A stretch of 64,000 nt of DNA from Leclercia sp. LSNIH1 (GCF_002902985.1 NZ_CP026167.1:4526001-4590000), one strand, 5' to 3'. Positions 1-12,950 are shown, counted from the first letter of the stretch. Program-made: numbers and translations. The notes: generated by a model not told the origin, from the sequence alone.

Positions 1-1550
<1,550 letters not shown>

Positions 1551-1578
1551 TCAGAAGAGATTTATCAGTGAAATAATT

Positions 1579-1608
1579 CACGTAGCCTCTGGTTAAAGAG
1601 GCTACGTG
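1579..1608 (-). other. 12-bp perfect inverted repeat in lepB-rnc intergenic leader
   Basis: Arms CACGTAGCCTCT and AGAGGCTACGTG are separated by six bases. The hairpin lies 15 nt after the lepB stop and about 180 nt before rnc. No run of T follows on the minus strand, so it does not look like a standard intrinsic terminator. RNase III autoregulation through a cleaved stem in the rnc leader is known in E. coli, and this stem is a candidate. That assignment is inference. Confidence 0.6.
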
Positions 1609-1623
1609 CTCATTTATCAGGAA

Positions 1624-2598
1624 TTAATGGATGCCGCCAATACGATTTAACCGTACGCCGGTTGGCCATTCGCCTTCCTGTTTCTCGAAGCTCATCCAGA
1701 TGGTGGTGGCTTTACCCACCAGGTTCGCTTCCGGCACAAAGCCCCAGTAACGGCTGTCCGCGCTGTTATCGCGGTTATCACCCATCATGAAGTAGTGTCC
1801 CGGTGGCACGATCCAGGTCGCCAGCTGCTGCCCCTTCTGCTGATAGTACATGCCCAACTGATCCTGCGCGATGGAGACGGTCAGGATACGGTGCGTCACA
1901 TCGCCCAGGGTCTCTTTACGCTCGTTCAGACGAATACCGTTCTCTTTGGTCTCGCCTTTCGGCAGCAGGAAGAAACCGCTGGTCGCTTCGCCGCCGTTGC
2001 GACGGGCAAAGGTCTGCACAAAGTCGCTTGGCTCAACGCCGGAATAGGTCACCGGTAATGCGCTACCGCAAGCGGTGCCGGAACTGCAGCCAGGCTGAAC
2101 CGTCACCTCTTTGGAAACCGGATTATAGGTTACCTTATCACCCGGTACGCCAACGGTACGTTTGATGTAATCCAGACGCGGATCGTCCGGATATTTGAAC
2201 ACCACGATATCGCCGCGTTTTGGATGGCCGGTTTCGATCAGCGTTTTCTGGTAGATCGGATCTTTAATGCCATAAGCAAACTTCTCGACCAGAATAAAAT
2301 CACCGATCAGCAGCGTTGGCATCATCGAACCGGATGGGATCTGGAAAGGTTCATAGATAAACGAACGTACCACCAGCACAATGGCCAGCACCGGAAAGAC
2401 CGAAGCGCCTGTTTCCAGCCAGCCCGGCTTAGGGCTGACTTTCTTCAGGGTATTCGGATCCAACTGGTCGCCCGTGGCAGCCTGCGCGGCGGCCTGACGT
2501 TCGCGACGTTTCGGAGCAAAGATAAACTTATCCAGACACCACAACAGCCCCGTCACCAGTGTGGCAATCACCAGGATCAGGGCAAACATGTTCGCCAT
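1624..2598 (-). CDS. lepB: Signal peptidase I
   Basis: Inner-membrane serine protease (Ser/Lys dyad) that removes signal peptides from exported proteins on the periplasmic face. The 324 residues equal the E. coli length. Two N-terminal membrane segments lie at about residues 4-22 and 62-80. The nucleophile is Ser91 in PSGSMMPTL, and the general base is Lys146 in YIKRTVGVPGD. The late motif GDNRDNSADSRYWG is also present. It follows lepA by 16 nt on the same strand, so the two are probably co-transcribed, and rnc-era lie downstream. Confidence 0.98.
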   Translation of the reverse strand: MANMFALILVIATLVTGLLWCLDKFIFAPKRRERQAAAQAATGDQLDPNTLKKVSPKPGWLETGASVFPVLAIVLVVRSFIYEPFQIPSGSMMPTLLIGDFILVEKFAYGIKDPIYQKTLIETGHPKRGDIVVFKYPDDPRLDYIKRTVGVPGDKVTYNPVSKEVTVQPGCSSGTACGSALPVTYSGVEPSDFVQTFARRNGGEATSGFFLLPKGETKENGIRLNERKETLGDVTHRILTVSIAQDQLGMYYQQKGQQLATWIVPPGHYFMMGDNRDNSADSRYWGFVPEANLVGKATTIWMSFEKQEGEWPTGVRLNRIGGIH

Positions 2599-2614
2599 GC
2601 CAACTCCTTAAGGG

Positions 2615-4414
<1,800 letters not shown>

Positions 4415-4571
4415 ATAGTTAAATAATTATGCCTTACGAATTCCTGGAGGCCGCTGTTCTTAGCCTGACGTTTTTCAGTGCGAAAACGCAGCATTCTACA
4501 CTACATCTCCGTCACCAGGAAATGCTCTTCCAGCAAGCTTAGCGCGAAGATCTGGCGTTTTCTTTTATGAG

Positions 4572-4609
4572 ATGTAAATAAAACAAAGCCCGGTAACATC
4601 ACCGGGCTT
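4572..4609 (-). terminator. Intrinsic terminator of the rpoE-rseABC operon, overlapping the rseC stop
   Basis: On the minus strand AAGCCCGG, a short loop and CCGGGCTT are followed by TTGTTTTATTT. The rseC TGA (4599-4601) falls at the first loop bases, so the last two codons form the left arm of the hairpin. Confidence 0.85.
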
Positions 4610-5075
4610 CTGAAGAGAGCGTGTCGACACGCAGCTGATCGGGTGGCAATCCGACGCTGAGAATAACGGGCTGCCACGCTTCACGCACCGCAAGACGGGA
4701 GGAAAAGCCGCGAGCCAGTAAAAAACCGCCTACGCCGCCCAGCGCTGCGCCGCACATGGCGGCGAGATCGGTCCCAAACAGTACCTGGAACAGACCGCCA
4801 AGAGCAAACAACCCCACCAGCGGGGAGAGATAGACCAGCATCGCCGAGCCAAGCAGGCTACCTTCAGCGATCCCTAACTCGACTTTTTGCCCCTCCACCA
4901 GCGGCTCTGCGCTGGGCACGCTGATCGTGTGTGAGGTCTGCGGTCCAAGTTTGTTCAGCACCCGGCTGCCGCAACCGGCGCGGGAGGCGCAGCTGTTGCA
5001 GGATGCTTTGACGTCGCAGCTGACCAGCGCGACGCCCTTATGCCATGAAACGACCGTTGCCCACTCTTTAATCAT
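4599..5075 (-). CDS. rseC: SoxR-reducing system / sigma-E accessory protein RseC
   Basis: Small inner-membrane protein of the RseC/RsxC-associated family, encoded last in the sigma-E operon. It is linked to keeping SoxR reduced and has a minor effect on sigma-E. The 158 residues show an N-terminal cysteine cluster (CDVKASCNSCASRAGCGS, about residues 20-37) and two membrane helices (about 75-95 and 105-122). The start ATG overlaps the rseB stop (ATGA). The C-terminus is encoded inside the operon terminator stem. Confidence 0.95.
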   Translation of the reverse strand: MIKEWATVVSWHKGVALVSCDVKASCNSCASRAGCGSRVLNKLGPQTSHTISVPSAEPLVEGQKVELGIAEGSLLGSAMLVYLSPLVGLFALGGLFQVLFGTDLAAMCGAALGGVGGFLLARGFSSRLAVREAWQPVILSVGLPPDQLRVDTLSSEAR

Positions 5076-6025
5076 TGTGCAGCCCTGAATTTAATGCTGT
5101 CGGCGATACGTTTAGCGGTTTGCGGCGGCAGTTCACCGACAACGGTGATCTCTGCGTTATCCCGTATTGTGGTGCTGACGGTGCGACGCCCGGTACGCAA
5201 CATCTGATCGGCACTGACCGGTGTTGCCCGGTTAATATTAACCGAGAAGCTGAACAAGCCGTCGGAGTAAAGACGGGATTCAACCGGGGTATCGATGGTG
5301 GGCAGCTGGCGTCGACTGCTGGAGACTTCACTGAAGCCCTGCGGGATCCAGTTGGGCGCCCAGTTAAAGTTGACGTTATCCCCCGCCGGGACGGAGAGCA
5401 GTGGCGGCAGGTTCGCTTTTGCCAGATTCTGCATGCTGTTACCGACCTGATCGTCGATGGTGAAAGAGATCACCCGGAACTGCTCCAGCGTCTCACCATC
5501 CCGATCCAGCAGATCGACCCGCATTGGCAGCTTGGTCTCTGCATCCATCCAGACGATATAGCTGTAACGTGTTCCGTCTCTGGCGACCACCCGCAGCACC
5601 TCGCAGAGCCGATCGGCGATACGGGTACGTCCTACGGAGATAAAGTCGTAGTAAGGGGAGAGCCGTTTAAAATCGGTATAGATGAGCGAAGGCAGCGAAT
5701 CAACAATGTAGTCGCCATTCAGCGTAAAGGGTTCGAGACCCGGCTCGAAATAGCTGATTTCATTGCCACGCTGCACGACTTCGCGGCGCGGACCATCCAT
5801 CTGCAAAAGCTGGGCAAGCGGCTGTTTATCAAGACGGGCATGGCGATAGCGTAACGACTCTACACCTTGCTTATTGATACTGATAAAAGACAGCTCGTAG
5901 TTGAGTGACTGGCTGGCCTGGTTCATTTGCTGCAACAACGCCCCGGACGATACATCAGCCGAGGCGTTGACAGTGAACAACAGGCTACCCGCCATCAGAG
6001 ACATGGCGCACCAAAGTTGCTTCAT
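5072..6025 (-). CDS. rseB: Sigma-E regulatory protein RseB
   Basis: Periplasmic sensor that binds RseA and shields it from DegS; it also senses lipopolysaccharide intermediates. The 317 residues start with a signal peptide (MKQLWCAMSLMAGSLLFTVNASA) and continue with the two-domain MucB/RseB fold (conserved ENEISYFEPG-like and YDFISVGRTRIADR blocks). The start overlaps the rseA stop by one base (TAATG), so translation is coupled. Confidence 0.97.
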   Translation of the reverse strand: MKQLWCAMSLMAGSLLFTVNASADVSSGALLQQMNQASQSLNYELSFISINKQGVESLRYRHARLDKQPLAQLLQMDGPRREVVQRGNEISYFEPGLEPFTLNGDYIVDSLPSLIYTDFKRLSPYYDFISVGRTRIADRLCEVLRVVARDGTRYSYIVWMDAETKLPMRVDLLDRDGETLEQFRVISFTIDDQVGNSMQNLAKANLPPLLSVPAGDNVNFNWAPNWIPQGFSEVSSSRRQLPTIDTPVESRLYSDGLFSFSVNINRATPVSADQMLRTGRRTVSTTIRDNAEITVVGELPPQTAKRIADSIKFRAAQ

Positions 6026-6675
6026 TACTGCGATTGCGTTCCTAAAGTTTGGTTTCCTGGCACTTGCACAGCAGCCTGCTGCGTTTGCGCCTGTTCAAAC
6101 TGAAGCTGTTCAGAATGCAGACGACGCTGCAATTCATAATCCTGCAACATCGCATTAATACGACGGCGCTGCTCCTGGACCTGCTGCTGCTGACCGGCAC
6201 CGGCCGAGGCATCAGAAGGAATACCCAGACTTACCGGGCTGGCTTTGCCCATCATCGGCAGTGTATTAAACACTGGCGCTTCTGGTTGCTGGCTCACTTC
6301 AGATTGAGTGTTATAGTGCTGGACGCCCACAATAACTGCAAGCGATACGCAAGCAGCCACACCCATTTGAGTCAGTTGACTCGCCCAGGGGCGCACTTTG
6401 TTCCAGAAAGGCATCTTCTGCCACAGGTGCGGTGCAGGTTGGGCTTCGGGGATTAGCGGGGTGGCCTGAGAAACAGGTTCGTTCTCTATGGCCGCCATTA
6501 CGCGAGCTGAGATATCAAAATGGAGGAGATCGCTGGTATCGCCGCGCAGAGTATCGCGAATGAGATGATAACTCTCCCAGGTTTTTTGCATCTCAGGAGA
6601 GCGAGAGAGCTCGTTGAGCATCTCACTGTCCAGCGTTTCACCATCCATCAAAGCGGAAAGTTGTTCTTTCTGCAT
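6025..6675 (-). CDS. rseA: Anti-sigma-E factor RseA
   Basis: Single-pass inner-membrane protein whose cytoplasmic N-terminus holds sigma-E inactive until DegS and RseP cleave it. In 216 residues, the anti-sigma domain MQKEQLSALMDGE...LSRSPEMQKTWESYHLIRDTLRGD occupies the first ~65. A membrane helix lies at about 100-118 (MGVAACVSLAVIVGVQHY), followed by a glutamine-rich periplasmic tail that binds RseB. It begins 31 nt after rpoE. Confidence 0.97.
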   Translation of the reverse strand: MQKEQLSALMDGETLDSEMLNELSRSPEMQKTWESYHLIRDTLRGDTSDLLHFDISARVMAAIENEPVSQATPLIPEAQPAPHLWQKMPFWNKVRPWASQLTQMGVAACVSLAVIVGVQHYNTQSEVSQQPEAPVFNTLPMMGKASPVSLGIPSDASAGAGQQQQVQEQRRRINAMLQDYELQRRLHSEQLQFEQAQTQQAAVQVPGNQTLGTQSQ

Positions 6676-6706
6676 GCCTAATACCTTTTCCAGTATCCCG
6701 CTATCG

Positions 6707-7282
6707 TCAACGCCTGATTAGCGGTTGAACTTTATTATCAATAGCTTCTCGCGCACGAAAGATCCGTGAGCGAACCGTACCGACCGGGCAATCCATGATA
6801 GCGGCTATCTCTTCATAGCTCAGGCCATCTAACTCCCGCAACGTAATTGCCATGCGTAAATCTTCCGGGAGCGACTCGATGGTGCGAAAAACTATTTGTC
6901 TCAGTTCTTCTGACAACATTAAGTTCTCAGGGTTCGAAATTTCTTTCAACGCACCGCCGCTTTCAAAATTTTCAGCGTCGATAGCATCGACATCGCTTGA
7001 AGGCGGACGTCGGCCCTGAGCGACGAGGTAGTTCTTAGCCGTATTGACGGCAATACGGTACAGCCAGGTATAAAAAGCACTATCTCCCCGGAAAGATTCC
7101 AGCGCACGATAGGCCTTAATGAAAGACTCTTGTACCACATCAGGAACATCCCCTGACGGTACATAGCGGGACACCAGACTCGCCACCTTATGCTGGTAGC
7201 GCACCACCAGTAGGTTAAAGGCTTTCTGATCTCCCTTCTGGACCCGTTCAACCAGAATCTGGTCCGTTAACTGCTCGCTCAT
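6707..7282 (-). CDS. rpoE: RNA polymerase sigma-E (sigma-24)
   Basis: ECF sigma factor for the envelope-stress regulon. The 191 residues from MSEQLTDQILVERV show sigma region 2 (DVVQESFIKAYRALESFRGDSAFYTWLYRIAVNTAKN) and region 4 helix-turn-helix (LDGLSYEEIAAIMDCPVGTVRSRIFRAREAI). The frame extends 11 codons upstream, but the family start MSEQL is preferred. It heads rpoE-rseA-rseB-rseC and is preceded by a leader ORF and a sigma-E-like promoter, which suggests autoregulation. Confidence 0.98.
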   Translation of the reverse strand: MSEQLTDQILVERVQKGDQKAFNLLVVRYQHKVASLVSRYVPSGDVPDVVQESFIKAYRALESFRGDSAFYTWLYRIAVNTAKNYLVAQGRRPPSSDVDAIDAENFESGGALKEISNPENLMLSEELRQIVFRTIESLPEDLRMAITLRELDGLSYEEIAAIMDCPVGTVRSRIFRAREAIDNKVQPLIRR

Positions 7283-7304
7283 CCGAGGTAAAGTCTCCCC
7301 AAAC

Positions 7305-7418
7305 CTAAATTCCACGCGTTATCGAAACGCCACTCCAAACACTGCACTGTGAGCAAGCAGTTGCTTTGAGGGTCTTTATTTCAATTAGTTCCGTCACGCC
7401 TTTGTTTTTGTTAATCAC
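7305..7418 (-). CDS. rseD: Probable rpoE leader peptide RseD
   Basis: A 37-codon frame starts at GTG (VINKNKGVTELIEIK...) and ends ...SITRGI, 22 nt before the rpoE ATG. E. coli has a translated leader peptide, RseD, in this position. My memory of its exact sequence is imperfect, so the assignment rests on position, on the conserved-looking cysteine/serine-rich core (ACSQCSVWSG), and on the lack of any other reason for an open frame here. The start codon has no strong Shine-Dalgarno. Confidence 0.5.
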   Translation of the reverse strand: MINKNKGVTELIEIKTLKATACSQCSVWSGVSITRGI

Positions 7419-7450
7419 GTCGCAGACCGTTCATTTTCTATCATTATAAG

Positions 7451-7476
7451 TCTGATACCGATACGTACCCAGTTTC
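7451..7476 (-). promoter_or_regulatory. Candidate sigma-E promoter of rpoE
   Basis: GAAACT (-35 like) and TCAGA (-10 like) are separated by 15 bases on the minus strand, upstream of the leader ORF. This resembles the sigma-E consensus GGAACTT...TCTGA and fits the known autoregulation of rpoE. Confidence 0.5.
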
Positions 7477-7680
7477 TGCTAAGAAATGGTCTTTTACCGC
7501 TTGCAGGGTAACGCAAGACGGGCTTTATTTCACCACAAAATCTGAAGCTAACGATCTGCTACGCAAAATATTTTCACCCTTTTAGTCCCTTATCGCTGTC
7601 CAGCCTTTGTTTAGTCATTGCAACAACTCTTAAAAAAAACGTGCGATTCATCGCATTCAGGTGCTATGCTGGCCAAACAC

Positions 7681-7698
7681 TGTTTAGTAAATTAAACA
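7681..7698 (+). promoter_or_regulatory. NadR operator in front of nadB
   Basis: The 18-base palindrome TGTTTAGTAAATTAAACA (TGTTTA-N6-TAAACA) matches the NadR box known from nadB and nadA promoters. It lies immediately before the nadB start, where repressor binding would block transcription when NAD is plentiful. Confidence 0.85.
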
Positions 7699-7704
7699 CA
7701 CATC

Positions 7705-9324
7705 ATGAACGCAATTTCCGAACTCACCTGTGACGTACTGATTATCGGCAGCGGTGCCGCCGGCCTTTCACTGGCGCTGCGACTCGCCCCACACCAGAAA
7801 GTGATTGTCCTCAGCAAAGGTCCTGTTAGCGAAGGTTCTACCTTCTATGCCCAGGGCGGAATTGCTGCGGTGTTTGATGAAACTGACAGTATCGACTCCC
7901 ATGTCGAAGATACCCTGATTGCAGGTGGCGGTATCGTGGACCGACACGCGGCTGAATTTGTCGCCAGTAATGCCCGCCACTGCGTGCAATGGCTGATCGA
8001 TCAGGGCGTGCTGTTTGATACCCACGTGCAGGCCAATGGAGAAGAGAGTTACCACCTGACGCGTGAGGGCGGACACAGCCATCGCCGGATCCTGCATGCC
8101 GCAGATGCCACTGGTAAAGCAGTCGAAACGACGCTGGTCAGCCAGGCGTTAAGCCATCCCAACATCCGGGTGCTGGAACGCAGCAACGCGGTGGATTTGA
8201 TCATCTCCGATAAGATTGGTCTGCCGGGCACGCGGCGCGTTGTGGGAGCCTGGGTCTGGAACCGTAATAAAGAGAAGGTGGAAACCTGTCGGGCAAAATC
8301 GGTTGTACTGGCAACCGGCGGTGCCTCTAAGGTGTATCAGTACACCACCAACCCGGATATTTCCTCAGGGGACGGTATTGCCATGGCCTGGCGAGCAGGC
8401 TGTCGCGTGGCCAATCTGGAATTTAACCAGTTCCATCCCACTGCGCTATTCCACCCGCAGGCACGCAACTTCCTGCTGACCGAAGCGCTACGCGGTGAAG
8501 GCGCGCATTTAAAACGCCCGGATGGCTCGCGCTTTATGCAGGACTTTGACGAGCGGGGCGAGCTGGCGCCGCGTGATGTTGTGGCCCGCGCAATCGACCA
8601 TGAGATGAAACGCCTGGGCGTGGACTGCATGTATCTGGATATCAGCCACAAACCCGAAGCCTTTATTCGCCAGCACTTCCCGACCATCTATGAAAAACTG
8701 TTGGGGCTCGGCATCGATATCACCAAAGAGCCGATGCCTGTGGTGCCCGCGGCGCACTATACCTGCGGCGGCGTGATGGTCGACGATCATGGCCGGACCG
8801 ACGTTGACGGCCTGTACGCCATCGGCGAGGTGAGCTACACCGGCCTGCATGGCGCGAACCGAATGGCATCAAACTCGCTTCTGGAGTGCCTTGTGTATGG
8901 CTGGTCAGCGGCGGAAGATATCACGAAGCGCATGCCTTACGCCCGCCAGGTGGAAAACCTGCCGGACTGGGACGAAAGCCGCGTGGAGAACCCGGATGAA
9001 CTGGTCGTGATCCAGCATAACTGGCACGAGCTGCGCCTCTTTATGTGGGATTACGTCGGCATTGTGCGCACCACCAAACGTCTGGAGCGCGCCCTGCGCC
9101 GTATTACCATGCTGCAGCAGGAAATTGATGAGTATTACGCCCATTTCCGCGTATCCAATAATTTGCTGGAACTGCGTAATCTGGTTCAGGTGGCGGAGCT
9201 GATTGTGCGCTGCGCAATGATGCGCAAAGAGAGCCGCGGTTTGCACTACACGCTCGACTACCCGGAGCAGCTTGAGCATTCCGGCCCGTCGGTGCTCTCA
9301 CCGCTGGCTCACATAAATAAATAG
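7705..9324 (+). CDS. nadB: L-aspartate oxidase
   Basis: FAD enzyme that oxidises L-aspartate to iminoaspartate, the first step of de novo NAD synthesis; NadA uses the product. The 539 residues have the dinucleotide-binding motif [16 protein letters not shown], the fumarate-reductase-family stretch [18 protein letters not shown], the active-site region FHPTALFHP...[12 protein letters not shown], and the C-terminal [20 protein letters not shown]. It is transcribed divergently from rpoE. Its 3' end overlaps convergent trmN by 16 bp with no terminator visible. Confidence 0.98.
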   Translation: MNAISELTCDVLIIGSGAAGLSLALRLAPHQKVIVLSKGPVSEGSTFYAQGGIAAVFDETDSIDSHVEDTLIAGGGIVDRHAAEFVASNARHCVQWLIDQGVLFDTHVQANGEESYHLTREGGHSHRRILHAADATGKAVETTLVSQALSHPNIRVLERSNAVDLIISDKIGLPGTRRVVGAWVWNRNKEKVETCRAKSVVLATGGASKVYQYTTNPDISSGDGIAMAWRAGCRVANLEFNQFHPTALFHPQARNFLLTEALRGEGAHLKRPDGSRFMQDFDERGELAPRDVVARAIDHEMKRLGVDCMYLDISHKPEAFIRQHFPTIYEKLLGLGIDITKEPMPVVPAAHYTCGGVMVDDHGRTDVDGLYAIGEVSYTGLHGANRMASNSLLECLVYGWSAAEDITKRMPYARQVENLPDWDESRVENPDELVVIQHNWHELRLFMWDYVGIVRTTKRLERALRRITMLQQEIDEYYAHFRVSNNLLELRNLVQVAELIVRCAMMRKESRGLHYTLDYPEQLEHSGPSVLSPLAHINK

Positions 9325-10046
9325 AAGGGGTGGGTCAGCGCCGTGTAGTCATCGGAATAACGCTGATCTGGCCCACGTATCACCAGCCTGTCGCTGAAGC
9401 ACTCTCCCTCTTTCGGCGACAGCGCCAGCAGCACCCGGTGCGGCAGCCTGCCGTCGGTTTCCGCAATATCGGTGCGCAGGCGTAAAAACCAGCCCATCTC
9501 CAGCGCGCTGGCAATAAATGCACTGCCTGCGCTCTCCGGTAATACCACGCAGAAAAATCCCTCTTCGGAGATCAACCCGGCAGCGCAGGCTAACAGCGCG
9601 CCATGATCGAGCGTGTCGGTATACCGGGCCTGCTCTCGCTGGGGTGTAGCACAGGCTACGCCCGGTTCAAAATAGGGAGGATTGCTGACAATCAGGTCAT
9701 AGCGGCCCGTTTGTTCTGGCGCCCAGGCAAGAACATCCGCACAATGAAGAGATACGCGCGAAGCCCAGGGGGATTCCGCTACGTTTTCCGCTGCCTGCTC
9801 AGCCGCCTGGGGATCCAGTTCAACCGCGTCAAGCGTGACAGCGTGTTCGGTACGCTGCGCCAGCATCAGGGCTAATAATCCGCTGCCGCTGCCAATGTCG
9901 AGGATACGTTTAACGCCTGCTACCGGCGCCCATGCCCCCAGTAAAATGCCATCAGTGCCGACTTTCATTGCACAGCGATCGTGGGCGACAAAGAACTGCT
10001 TAAAAGTAAAACCATCGCGGCGCAGCTGCGCTTTGAGTTGAGACAT
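9309..10046 (-). CDS. trmN: tRNA1(Val) (adenine(37)-N6)-methyltransferase
   Basis: SAM-dependent enzyme (formerly YfiC, TrmN6) that methylates A37 of tRNA-Val(cmo5UAC). The 245 residues from [18 protein letters not shown] include the SAM motif [18 protein letters not shown] and the N6-adenine methylase catalytic motif SNPPYFEPG. The frame is open far upstream, but the family start is clear. It is divergent from srmB and its stop lies inside the end of nadB. Confidence 0.95.
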   Translation of the reverse strand: MSQLKAQLRRDGFTFKQFFVAHDRCAMKVGTDGILLGAWAPVAGVKRILDIGSGSGLLALMLAQRTEHAVTLDAVELDPQAAEQAAENVAESPWASRVSLHCADVLAWAPEQTGRYDLIVSNPPYFEPGVACATPQREQARYTDTLDHGALLACAAGLISEEGFFCVVLPESAGSAFIASALEMGWFLRLRTDIAETDGRLPHRVLLALSPKEGECFSDRLVIRGPDQRYSDDYTALTHPFYLFM

Positions 10047-10178
10047 GTCGGAGCAACCTTCAAAGTGAAACGGGAGTAGCATAGGTGAAAGCGTAACGAC
10101 GGAAAAGGGATATCCACACAAACAGATGAAGATTGCAGCCGTAACGTCTATAATCAGCGCCCCACACAGAGGTAGAAC

Positions 10179-11507
10179 ATGACTGTAACGACTTTTTCCG
10201 AACTTGAACTCGATGAAAGCCTTCTGGACGCGCTCCAGGAAAAAGGCTTCACACGCCCGACCGCTATTCAGGAAGCGGCAATTCCGCCTGCACTGGAGGG
10301 CCGTGACGTGCTCGGTTCTGCGCCAACCGGCACGGGTAAAACGGCAGCCTATTTGCTGCCTGCGTTGCAGCATCTGCTGGATTTTCCGCGTAAGAAATCA
10401 GGTCCGCCGCGTATTCTGATCCTCACCCCGACCCGTGAACTGGCGATGCAGGTTGCCGATCATGCCCGTGAGCTGGCGAAGAATACCCACCTGGATATCG
10501 CAACCATTACCGGCGGTGTGGCCTATATGAACCACGCCGAAGTATTCAGTGAGAACCAGGATATCGTCGTTGCGACGACCGGGCGTCTGCTGCAATACAT
10601 CAAAGAAGAGAACTTCGACTGCCGTGCGGTTGAAACCTTAATTCTTGACGAAGCTGACCGTATGCTGGATATGGGCTTTGCGCAGGATATCGAACACATT
10701 GCCGGTGAGACCCGCTGGCGTAAGCAGACTATGCTCTTCTCCGCGACGCTGGAAGGCGATGCAATTAAAGATTTTGCTGAGCGTCTTCTGGAGGACCCAG
10801 TTGAGGTTTCCGCCACCCCGTCCACCCGCGAGCGCAAGAAGATCCATCAGTGGTACTACCGCGCCGATGATATTCAGCATAAAACCGCGCTGCTGATCCA
10901 CCTGCTGAAACAGCCTGAAGCCACCCGCTCTATCGTCTTTGTACGGAAACGTGAGCGTGTGCACGAGCTGGCGACCTGGCTGCGTGAAGCGGGTATCAAT
11001 AACTGCTATCTCGAAGGCGAGATGGTGCAGATTAAACGTAACGAAGCGATCAAACGTCTGACCGATGGCCGCGTGAACGTGCTGGTGGCGACCGACGTTG
11101 CTGCGCGCGGTATTGATATTCCTGATGTCAGCCACGTGTTCAACTTCGATCTGCCGCGCACTGCGGATACCTATCTGCACCGCATTGGCCGTACCGGTCG
11201 TGCCGGGCGTAAAGGGACAGCCATTTCGCTGGTCGAAGCGCATGACCATCTGCTGCTGCAAAAAATTGGTCGTTACGTTGAAGAGCCGCTGAAGGCCCGC
11301 GTGATCGACGAACTGCGTCCGAGCACCCGTGCGCCGAGCGAAAAAATGACGGGCAAACCGTCCAAGAAAGTGCTCGCTAAACGTGCCGAGAAAAAGGCGA
11401 AAGAGAAAGAGAAACCGCGCGTGAAGCAACGCCACCGTGATACCAAAAACGTGGGCAAGCGTCGTAAGCCTAGCGGCAGCGCGCCGGTGACACAGAAAGA
11501 AGAGTAA
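10179..11507 (+). CDS. srmB: ATP-dependent RNA helicase SrmB
   Basis: DEAD-box helicase acting early in 50S ribosomal subunit assembly. The 442 residues contain the Q motif ([13 protein letters not shown]), Walker [18 protein letters not shown], the DEAD box [16 protein letters not shown] (FSATLEG), then the helicase C domain with [13 protein letters not shown]. The last ~60 residues are a lysine/arginine-rich extension typical of SrmB that binds RNA. It is followed at once by a strong bidirectional terminator shared with grcA. Confidence 0.98.
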   Translation: MTVTTFSELELDESLLDALQEKGFTRPTAIQEAAIPPALEGRDVLGSAPTGTGKTAAYLLPALQHLLDFPRKKSGPPRILILTPTRELAMQVADHARELAKNTHLDIATITGGVAYMNHAEVFSENQDIVVATTGRLLQYIKEENFDCRAVETLILDEADRMLDMGFAQDIEHIAGETRWRKQTMLFSATLEGDAIKDFAERLLEDPVEVSATPSTRERKKIHQWYYRADDIQHKTALLIHLLKQPEATRSIVFVRKRERVHELATWLREAGINNCYLEGEMVQIKRNEAIKRLTDGRVNVLVATDVAARGIDIPDVSHVFNFDLPRTADTYLHRIGRTGRAGRKGTAISLVEAHDHLLLQKIGRYVEEPLKARVIDELRPSTRAPSEKMTGKPSKKVLAKRAEKKAKEKEKPRVKQRHRDTKNVGKRRKPSGSAPVTQKEE

Positions 11508-11539
11508 TAAAAAAGCCGGGTTCTAACCCGGCTTTTTTT
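11508..11539. terminator. Bidirectional terminator between srmB and grcA
   Basis: AAAAGCCGGGTT-CT-AACCCGGCTTTT is flanked by A and T runs, so it can end both srmB on the plus strand and grcA on the minus strand. Confidence 0.92.
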
Positions 11540-11558
11540 ATCTGTACGCTGGTAACGA

Positions 11559-11942
11559 TTACAGGCTGGCAGTAAAGGTACGGGCAATAACGTCGCGCTG
11601 CTGTTCGGCAGTCAGTGAGTTAAAGCGTACCGCGTAGCCAGAAACACGGATGGTCAGCTGCGGATATTTTTCCGGATGCTTAACAGCATCTTCCAGCGTT
11701 TCACGACGCAGCACGTTAACGTTCAGATGCTGACCGCCTTCAACGCGGACTTCAGGTTTGATTTCCATCGGGATTTCGCGGTATTCGAACTCGCCCAGCG
11801 CGTTAACCTGAACAACTTCATCTTCAGCAAAGCCTGCTTTTGCGCATACGCAACGCGCTTCGCCTTTCTCGCTGTCCAGCAGCCAGAAAGAGTTCAGCAG
11901 GTCGTCGTTTGCAGCTTTAGTAATCTGGATACCAGTAATCAT
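11559..11942 (-). CDS. grcA: Autonomous glycyl radical cofactor GrcA
   Basis: Small spare glycyl-radical domain (YfiD) that restores activity to pyruvate formate-lyase after oxygen cleaves it at its radical glycine. The 127 residues end in [26 protein letters not shown], in which the glycine of SGYA is the radical site, homologous to the C-terminus of PflB. Two FNR-type sites lie upstream, which fits strong anaerobic/micro-aerobic induction. It is divergent from ung. Confidence 0.97.
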   Translation of the reverse strand: MITGIQITKAANDDLLNSFWLLDSEKGEARCVCAKAGFAEDEVVQVNALGEFEYREIPMEIKPEVRVEGGQHLNVNVLRRETLEDAVKHPEKYPQLTIRVSGYAVRFNSLTAEQQRDVIARTFTASL

Positions 11943-12050
11943 GTGATGTCTCCCTTACACTACAATATTGGGTGTCGCCCGTTCGTCCGGGCAATTGGTA
12001 AAACCATTGTTGCTTGAGTGTATATATATCAGTCAAACCCTCGTCATTCC

Positions 12051-12064
12051 TTGACTTAAATCAA
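12051..12064 (-). promoter_or_regulatory. Promoter-proximal FNR site of grcA
   Basis: TTGACTTAAATCAA matches TTGAT-N4-ATCAA at all but one base. A TATATATA -10 region lies at about 12021-12029, which places the site centre near -41, the class II activating position. Confidence 0.8.
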
Positions 12065-12103
12065 CAAAAACCACACCAGTAAAAGGGTGATAAACGGAGA
12101 TTA

Positions 12104-12117
12104 TTGTTTTATATCAA
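12104..12117 (-). promoter_or_regulatory. Upstream FNR site of grcA
   Basis: TTGTTTTATATCAA is a weaker match to the FNR consensus. Its centre is 53 bp from the proximal site, the same spacing as the paired sites (-40.5 and -93.5) described for E. coli yfiD, where the distal site down-tunes expression under full anaerobiosis. Confidence 0.65.
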
Positions 12118-12256
12118 TTTTACCCTCGCAATTGAATTCAAAATTCCGTGTAAATTTTCAATATTTTTCAGTGCAATGACATTTTTGGCGCGCCAGTTTT
12201 GTTCCCTCGTCATATGCAGTTAAGCTAAAGACAGTGAAAATTCGCAGGAGAGCGAG

Positions 12257-12946
12257 ATGACAGCACCTTTAACCTGGCACGACGTACTGGCCGATGAAAA
12301 AAAACAGCCTTACTTCGTTAATACTCTGAATACCGTCGCCGCGGAACGTCAGGACGGCATCACCATCTATCCGCCCCAGAAAGATGTGTTCAACGCCTTT
12401 CGTTTTACCGAGCTGGCAGATGTCAAAGTGGTTATCCTGGGACAGGATCCCTACCACGGACCGGGTCAGGCACACGGCCTGGCGTTTTCTGTGCGTCCGG
12501 GCGTTGCTATCCCCCCTTCCCTGCTGAATATGTATAAGGAGCTGGAAGCCTCCGTACCGGGGTTTACCCGACCTTCACATGGTTACCTGGAAAGCTGGGC
12601 GCGTCAGGGCGTTCTGTTGCTCAACACCGTGCTGACGGTTCGCGCCGGGCAGGCCCATTCTCATGCCAGCCTCGGGTGGGAGACATTTACCGACAAGGTC
12701 ATCAGCCTGATTAACCAGCACCGGGAAGGCGTGGTCTTTTTGCTCTGGGGATCGCATGCGCAGAAGAAAGGGTCGATCATTGATACTCAGCGCCATCATG
12801 TGCTGAAAGCGCCGCACCCGTCACCGCTGTCAGCCCATCGCGGCTTTTTTGGCTGCAATCATTTTGTGCTGGCGAATGAGTGGCTGGAGAAACAGGGCGA
12901 AACGCCGATTGACTGGATGCCGGAGTTACCGGCTGAAAGCGAGTAA
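12257..12946 (+). CDS. ung: Uracil-DNA glycosylase
   Basis: Removes uracil from DNA to start base-excision repair. The 229 residues hold the family-1 water-activating motif [18 protein letters not shown] (catalytic Asp) and the late motif [14 protein letters not shown] (catalytic His, DNA-intercalating Leu). Length equals the E. coli enzyme. A good Shine-Dalgarno (AGGAG) precedes the ATG. A BIME/REP element follows the stop codon. Confidence 0.98.
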   Translation: MTAPLTWHDVLADEKKQPYFVNTLNTVAAERQDGITIYPPQKDVFNAFRFTELADVKVVILGQDPYHGPGQAHGLAFSVRPGVAIPPSLLNMYKELEASVPGFTRPSHGYLESWARQGVLLLNTVLTVRAGQAHSHASLGWETFTDKVISLINQHREGVVFLLWGSHAQKKGSIIDTQRHHVLKAPHPSPLSAHRGFFGCNHFVLANEWLEKQGETPIDWMPELPAESE

Positions 12947-12950
12947 GTTG

